Assembly: GCA_946406115.1 (NCBI GenBank)
Contig: OX291550.1
Span: 19,134,722 to 19,198,721 of the forward strand
Reading direction: 5' to 3'
From: Apoda limacodes
Lineage: Eukaryota; Arthropoda; Insecta; Lepidoptera; Limacodidae
Length of the DNA: 64,000 nucleotides
Shown: in pieces, positions 58,618 through 64,000 of the stretch
How positions within the stretch are numbered: the first letter of the stretch is position 1
Layout: the number at the start of each line of letters is the position of its first letter
Notes under the pieces: generated by a model
What the model was told of the DNA's origin: nothing
The model's input: the letters and a program-made list of their open reading frames with translations, nothing else
The model's database searches: none
Translations under genes and position numbers: made by a program

Positions 58618-59460
58618 AAAAAGGAGGAGGTTCCCAATTCGGTTGTATGATTTTTTTTATTGTTTGTTACCTTAAGGTTCCGTCATTTATAAACCGATTT
58701 GGTTTTTCTTTTAATATATGTAAGAGTTAACACACATTGGTCCCTTTTCAATTCAGTAAGCATTGGTTTAAGAAAACCAAAGTAAGGTGAGAAAATGTCT
58801 TAAACTAATGACAATTTAGACTTGGATTATTGAGGCTTGGACCTTCTACCGGTACTCTACCTCTAGATCGGCTACATTGCGAAAGTTTCTGCGTGGCAGA
58901 GGCGCCAATGTGACAAAAAATTATACGATAGAATTAATACGTGCAAACTTATGTGACGCGCACTCTAGTTTTCAACTCAATACTTGGGACGTTTTGTTGA
59001 CAAGCATTATACGCATTGAATGTGCTCAATGATGTCTGTGTACACATTCGATCGTTCTGTTGACCAAAAATGAATGCGCTATGACGTCACTTCCGGACCG
59101 CATTCAACGCATTGGCTGCACATGCTCGGGAGGTACAGTGGATGCGCTGTCAAATAGTGGACAGCCATATTCTTTGTTTAAATTTGGTGAACAAAACAAT
59201 TTCAATGCCTATGCGATGTCATAGCTCTCAATGCCGTCAATAGAACCCACCTATTGTTAGGCTGGATGCACTGCGCGCGGCGTGTTGCGGTGCGTATTTA
59301 AAATCGTAACGGTTTAGATTAGGTGCGCTCTTTGAATTTTACTTGTACAGAATTGATAGGAATTATTAGCCTTAAAATTCACTAATACCATACGAGTTGG
59401 AGGCTATCATTAAAAAAAAACCCCTTTATCTGTAAAATGCGTAGTGACAACGCAGTAGTG
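58618..59460 (+). repeat. GGAGGA...TTTGTTACCTTA-type interspersed repeat, copy B
   Basis: Head AAAAAGGAGGAGGTTCCCAA, then TTTGTTACCTTAAGG, AAAGTTTCTGCGTGGCAGAG, TCTAGTTTTCAACTCAA and a tail ACGAGTTGGAGGCTATCA ... TATCTGTAAAATGCGTA. All are colinear with pieces of 30183-31430. It lacks a long open frame. Confidence 0.45.
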
Positions 59461-59706
59461 CGTGGGGTTTCATATACCTATAATGTGCATAAAACGAACT
59501 GCAACAAATCTGTTGCAAACCTCAAAAATCCAAATGCGATTTTATCTCGCAGTGAACGCAATTTCTTTATGTCATTTACACCCTACAAATTTTGAAAAGA
59601 AAACGCACAGCATTTTACCAAAGTGCACAGTAGGCCTAACAAATTCTACGACCATTTTGACATTTTATGCATTTGACATTGTAAAACCAACTGACTGACG
59701 TTTTAA

Positions 59707-59728
59707 TTTTTAGGGTTCCGTAGTAATT
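59707..59728 (+). repeat. Isolated GTTCCGTA repeat head
   Basis: TTTTTAGGGTTCCGTAG only. The rest of the family is not detectable downstream until the opposed copy at 59995. Confidence 0.4.
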
Positions 59729-59994
59729 TAGTTAATCTGTAGGTTCGTCGTTCGTATATCGTCGTTGTAAATCTGTGGGCATATTTAGGGGCTTCTTTTT
59801 TACTTTTTAGTGGATTTGAAGTCAGTTTATGCTTTCAGAATAACATTTTTTTCTTATCCGGTAAAAAACAAAGATCAAAACTAGAGTATTAAGTTAAAAA
59901 ACCCATATAAAAATGCTGTGAACTTCCACGACACTAGCGACAGACACCGGGTCAGAAAACTGCACTGTACGTTCATACAGAATAAACAGGCCAA

Positions 59995-60305
59995 GTGCGA
60001 GTCGGGCTCTCGCACCGAGGGTTCCGTTTAAGCTTTTTATAATTATGTAGATAGTTATTCCACCATAAGATCATGTCTCACAGATGCCTTTAATATCAAT
60101 TTTTGGATTTTTTTCTATATTTGTGATGAAAGACCATGCTCCGTGTTAAATTTCATGATTCTAGGGCAACGGGAAGCACCCCATTAATTTCAACTTGATA
60201 CCTACACGCATTCCTGAGAAAAAGGGTCTTGACATACAGACAGACGGACATCAAATATCCTATATGGGTTCCTATTTTTCCTATTGAGGAACGGAACCCT
60301 AAAAA
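59995..60305 (-). repeat. GTTCCGTA / AAGTGCGAGTC-type repeat, complete copy
   Basis: Starts CAGGCCAAGTGCGAGTCGGG and ends GAACGGAACCCTAAAAA. The interior has TGATACCTACACGCATTCC, TGAGAAAAAGGG and CAGACAGACGGACATC. It belongs to the same subfamily as 19957-20388 in the opposite orientation. Confidence 0.8.
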
Positions 60306-62239
60306 TTATACACATTATACAGTCTCGTCCATTCTCCTTTTGCGATACCTACTTTATATTACGACAAACTAAGACAGGCAAGCATTATTTTACAGATTTA
60401 AAAAGACATTTCTATCAACTTTTAAAATGTAAAAAAAGTCTATAGTTACGGAGATACAAGTCTATAGTTACGGAGATATAGCCTTTTATAGTTTGACAGC
60501 TGTCACCTGAAAGAAAATTTTGATGAGATCTATCACTTTTGTAAATAAACTACTAGTCTAATCTCTTTCTCTAAAAAATAAATAATATATCAGATAGGCG
60601 AGGTAAGCATTGGGAAAAGACAGTGTTACTCTTTCATAAAAGAGTAACGCTCGATTTTATTACCCATAGTTTTTTCATTCCACGGGCCTTATATCGTTTT
60701 TTAAGGAGTAAACTTCAAAAAAAAAATCATGAAACAGAAAGGAAGAAAATCATCAAATATATAGTTGGCCGTATACTAGGAGAAGTATATTTATACAACA
60801 TAAATATCTTTATTGTTGTTACAAATACAAATTACGTAGATACAAAACTTTTTGAAACACTTAAGTGAATACATGTCGCTTCCAACACCGATAACGAAAA
60901 ACTTCTGACATAAAGTTCTTAAAGACATCATAACGCTTACGTATAAGCTACTGGTGACAAAGGAAAGAATAAATATTTGCTTTATTAAAGCGCTCTGTCC
61001 GTCGACCCTTGTTTGAAGTACAGCTCTGTTGGCTTGAGATAAGGCACCGAGAGCTATTTCCTTATGTTTTAGTAAACATATTCTTTGTAATACTAACATT
61101 AACTTTTACATTTAAAAAAGACTTTTTAATATAAAATCAAAAATATTTATATATATAAATATAATTTTTAATATCAAAAAATATATATATATAAAATTAA
61201 TAATAAAATAAAAATAGTTTTTTCACCTCACTAGCCCGGGAAGGCTTACTTTTTCGTTTAAAATCTGCGTGGAAAAGCCTACTTTGTCCGCTTGCGTGCA
61301 AAAGATTTTTTTTTTTAATTCTACAATAACAAATATAATGAAACCGTCCAACATGCAGTTCGTCTTTACTACTTTGTACATAAGTGAGTCCATTCATAAG
61401 TATTTAAACACTAATTGTTGTTTTTCTTGTATCTTGTATATATTTTTCTCGCTGTAGTGATATGAAAAATAGTGTATTTCGCACGGCTGGAATTTTATTA
61501 GGTCTCGTGCCTTAGAATCTCTCGCTTTGCTCAGGATTCAATTTTTGAACTTTTTGCTTCGCTTGTGGGTTTAAATTTTGAATTCTTGCTTGCTCGGTAT
61601 TCAATATAGGCACTCACGCCAAAAGCAACTTTCCAGCCTTGCATAACAAATAACTATTTATCCATATATATGTTTTATATTCTTATTATATTGTTTATTG
61701 TTTTGTCTATAACCCGTAGTTGGTTTTAAACCAGCTTTTATTTAACTAATCTTGTTAGTATGTAGGGAAGTATGTCATTTCATGGTGTCCAGTTTAGTTA
61801 AATTTTGATATACTTATATCACTTTGATGACAATGCAATACATGGTACCCTAGAGCTGACCGGATGATCGAGAAGGAACGCACTTATGTCAGAATCTACT
61901 ACTTCGATTTTAACATTCTGTCAGCTTGCGAGCAAAGCATGTGAAACCACTGGGAAAAATGCTTTGGTCACAAGCTAAGATAATGTTTAAATTGAACTAG
62001 TACCTGACATTAGTGCGTTCAGACATAAAAACTCACTATGTAACTATGTTTGAAAAAAAAATTAAATTAAAAAATACTTTTAGGATTAGTCCGGTCCGGT
62101 TAGGTATGTAGAAAGTGTTAATACTAGCAATTTGTGTGCGTTCTCTATTTAACACATTATATAACTATGTCGTTACAATTTAGAGCAACTCATTTTTACT
62201 ATTGAAATATTGCTAATGGAATATTTGGTGTCGTGATCC
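60306..62239. other. Intergenic; minor repeats only
   Basis: 60438-60480 is a two-copy 22-bp tandem repeat (GTCTATAGTTACGGAGATAC). 60625-60648 forms a short hairpin (GTTACTCTTT / AAAGAGTAAC). 61140-61196 is TA-rich microsatellite. 61480-61650 has GCACGGCTGGAATTTTATTA, which I suspect is a common unclassified repeat. No gene is called. Confidence 0.4.
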
Positions 62240-64000
62240 TCTTTTTTATACCATTAAGATGGCAAACAGGCCAACGATCCGCGTAACGGTAGGCGGTCAC
62301 AGCGACCTTTTTCAAAAAAAAAATTTCAAAAATTCTAAAAATTCAAAATTTATTAATTAAACTACAAAATTGTGATTACAAGTTAAGGGACTTCCCAGTT
62401 TAGTTCGAAAACCTGTATAAGGGTAGTCCGCCATTTCCAGCAGATCTAAAATAAGTACATTGTAATAATAGTATGGTATACTTGCAACAGTAAGGCATCA
62501 CTAGTTCGTTGCTGACCCTGCAAAAATCTAATAACTTCTTTCTTAGACGAGCCCATTCCACAACCTAATCGTTTGCTCTGCATCCGCACTGTACGTGACC
62601 TATTAGGTTCTAAGATGTAAGGATGGATGTTGATGTATGATGGTAGAAAGTAGTCATGGACATCATTTAGAACAATTCCTCAGAACACATCCCATTATAC
62701 AAGCGGAAGCACACAAACAGAGGAAAAACTCTCTCCTCAGACAAAAGAGTTCGTCGAGGATTCTTTCAGGCCGTCGTTGAACCAAGTCAAAAGGGCAAAG
62801 CTGGTATTTGGGTGCACTCGCTTAGAGATGGAAGCAGTACTCTATATGGGGCAGGGCTTGCGACTTGTAAAGTTGCAACCTTTGCCCCGAGGTAAAGTAC
62901 TGCTTCGCTCTGTTCATTACCTCAAGTTTTCTAGACTACAGCATCACCTCTTCTTCTAAATGATCTCGAGACTGAATATCGCTGGTTTGTTCTGGATTTA
63001 TGGGCCCCGCTGGATTGGTTTTTTTTAGCGGTAACACCGCAAAATTGTTTATTGAATCGTGCCAAGTTTTCCCGCTCCCATTCAGAGACCTTGCGCAAAG
63101 TGGTCTCGATTTTAGACAAAAGCTTTCTACGGTTTTCCTCCACAACAGAGCAAGGGATGTTTGCACGGCTCGTGTAGTAAGCGTCTCCAGTACTTCCATT
63201 TGCATAGAAATGTATGTTGTTGATTGACAACATTTATTGATATGCAGCAGAATAGCGTAATAGACAGCACAGAGCTTTGTGTGACATCAGAGCATTTAGG
63301 CTTGTCCTGTCCCAAACGACCTTCAAAGCTCTTTTCTAAAAGCCACACCACCCCGTAAACATCGCGCCCGAACAAAATGCTTTGTTTATTTATGAACATA
63401 GAACATGATTTTTTTAAAAAATGTAGTAGTAATAGGGCAACTGGAAAAAAAGCGGGTGAGTTAAGTGGTTTTTTTATAATTAACAGAAACAATTCGGTTA
63501 CAAACTTACTCAGTTTTACGCAATTTTGGAAGGATTTTAATGTCTATGCTCCATGCTATCAGAGCAGCGACCGTCATATACGACTCGTATGCGTCTGCCA
63601 GACATAAAATTAGCCACTCATTTGCCTAAACGCTCGGATAGACCGTAAGATGACAACTTCGATAGAAGACTTCGGTACCAGATCCAATCGACCCGAACCT
63701 TAGCTATGTCTAGCCTACATGCCAATGCCTTCCCTGACTCCCAATGGCTAGTACCTATTGGTGTGAGAAATACACTAGTGACCGTGGCAAAAGTTATATT
63801 GACGGTTGCTAACCAGGTTGTGTTTTCTAGGTATCTTAGAAGCTGATTATTGATCACACGCTTCATCACCTTGAAGAGGAAAGAGGTAATAGTGATTGTC
63901 TAGTAATTCGATGGATATGATCTATCACTGTTGTTGGGCACCAGATGCACATTTGCTGACTTCCATACAGACGGAAATTGCCTTGTGTGGCAGGGAAGCT
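62240..64000 (-). mobile_element. Jockey/CR1-like LINE, decayed copy cut by the window edge
   Basis: Minus-strand relative of the LINE at 36578. The 3'UTR end (62240-62310) and the C-terminal tail (from about 62475) are followed by the thumb, then a palm region reading MLSINNIHFYANGSTGDAYY. The catalytic YADD has become YANG, so the enzyme is dead. Upstream, DIAKVRVDWIWYRSLLSKLS and MMKRVINNQLLRYLE (63618-63869) continue in other frames. 62311-62470 and about 63386-63600 match poorly and look inserted or replaced. The element continues past position 64000. Confidence 0.88.

Overview
The window is AT-rich eukaryotic nuclear DNA, almost certainly from a moth or butterfly (Lepidoptera). The evidence is one spliced insect-type gene with GT-AG introns, plus many interspersed repeats of kinds that crowd lepidopteran genomes: tRNA-derived SINEs, RTE and jockey/CR1-like LINEs, short Helitron-like elements, and repeats with GTTCCGTA / AAGTGCGAGTC ends. 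There are no operons, no bacterial signals and no CRISPR array.

Only one cellular gene can be supported. It lies on the minus strand at 4844-10417: a five-exon leucine-rich-repeat gene encoding a 1233-residue secreted or surface protein, recognisable as chaoptin or a close paralogue (a photoreceptor adhesion protein). All four introns join in phase. The coding start sits directly behind a splice acceptor, so a non-coding first exon must lie further upstream. Its last intron holds a small inverted-repeat transposon and, next to it, a decayed copy of part of the gene's own large exon.

The rest is transposon-dominated intergenic DNA. 0.6-2.4 kb: 67-bp tandem repeats, a SINE and a GTTCCGTA-type repeat. 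11.8-16.2 kb: a pogo/Tigger-like element with TA target duplication and two RTE LINE remnants. 20-32 kb: GTTCCGTA-type repeats, tRNA-type SINEs, a second copy of the chaoptin-intron MITE, LINE 3' fragments and a 5S-rRNA-derived SINE-like repeat; a second copy of the latter is at 32.8 kb and a body fragment at 34.2 kb. 36.6-38.8 kb: the best-preserved mobile element, a 5'-truncated jockey/CR1-like LINE with intact reverse transcriptase and a long poly(A) tail. 39.8-41.0 kb: a decayed LINE of another lineage. 41-43 kb: Helitron-like copies and a degenerate tandem array. 47.9-49.7 kb: a DNA transposon with about 300-bp inverted repeats and a remnant cysteine-rich transposase tail. 49.9-50.2 kb: a near-perfect 45-bp inverted repeat. 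51-61 kb: LINE, Helitron-like and GTTCCGTA-type copies. 62.2-64.0 kb: a dead minus-strand LINE that runs off the window edge.

No multi-gene system was found. The most interesting items are the 5S-derived SINE-like family, the long-inverted-repeat element with its KRBA2-like cysteine motif, the self-derived exon fragment in the chaoptin intron, and the hairpin-forming structures. Family names come from memory of lepidopteran repeats and protein families, not from a database search.
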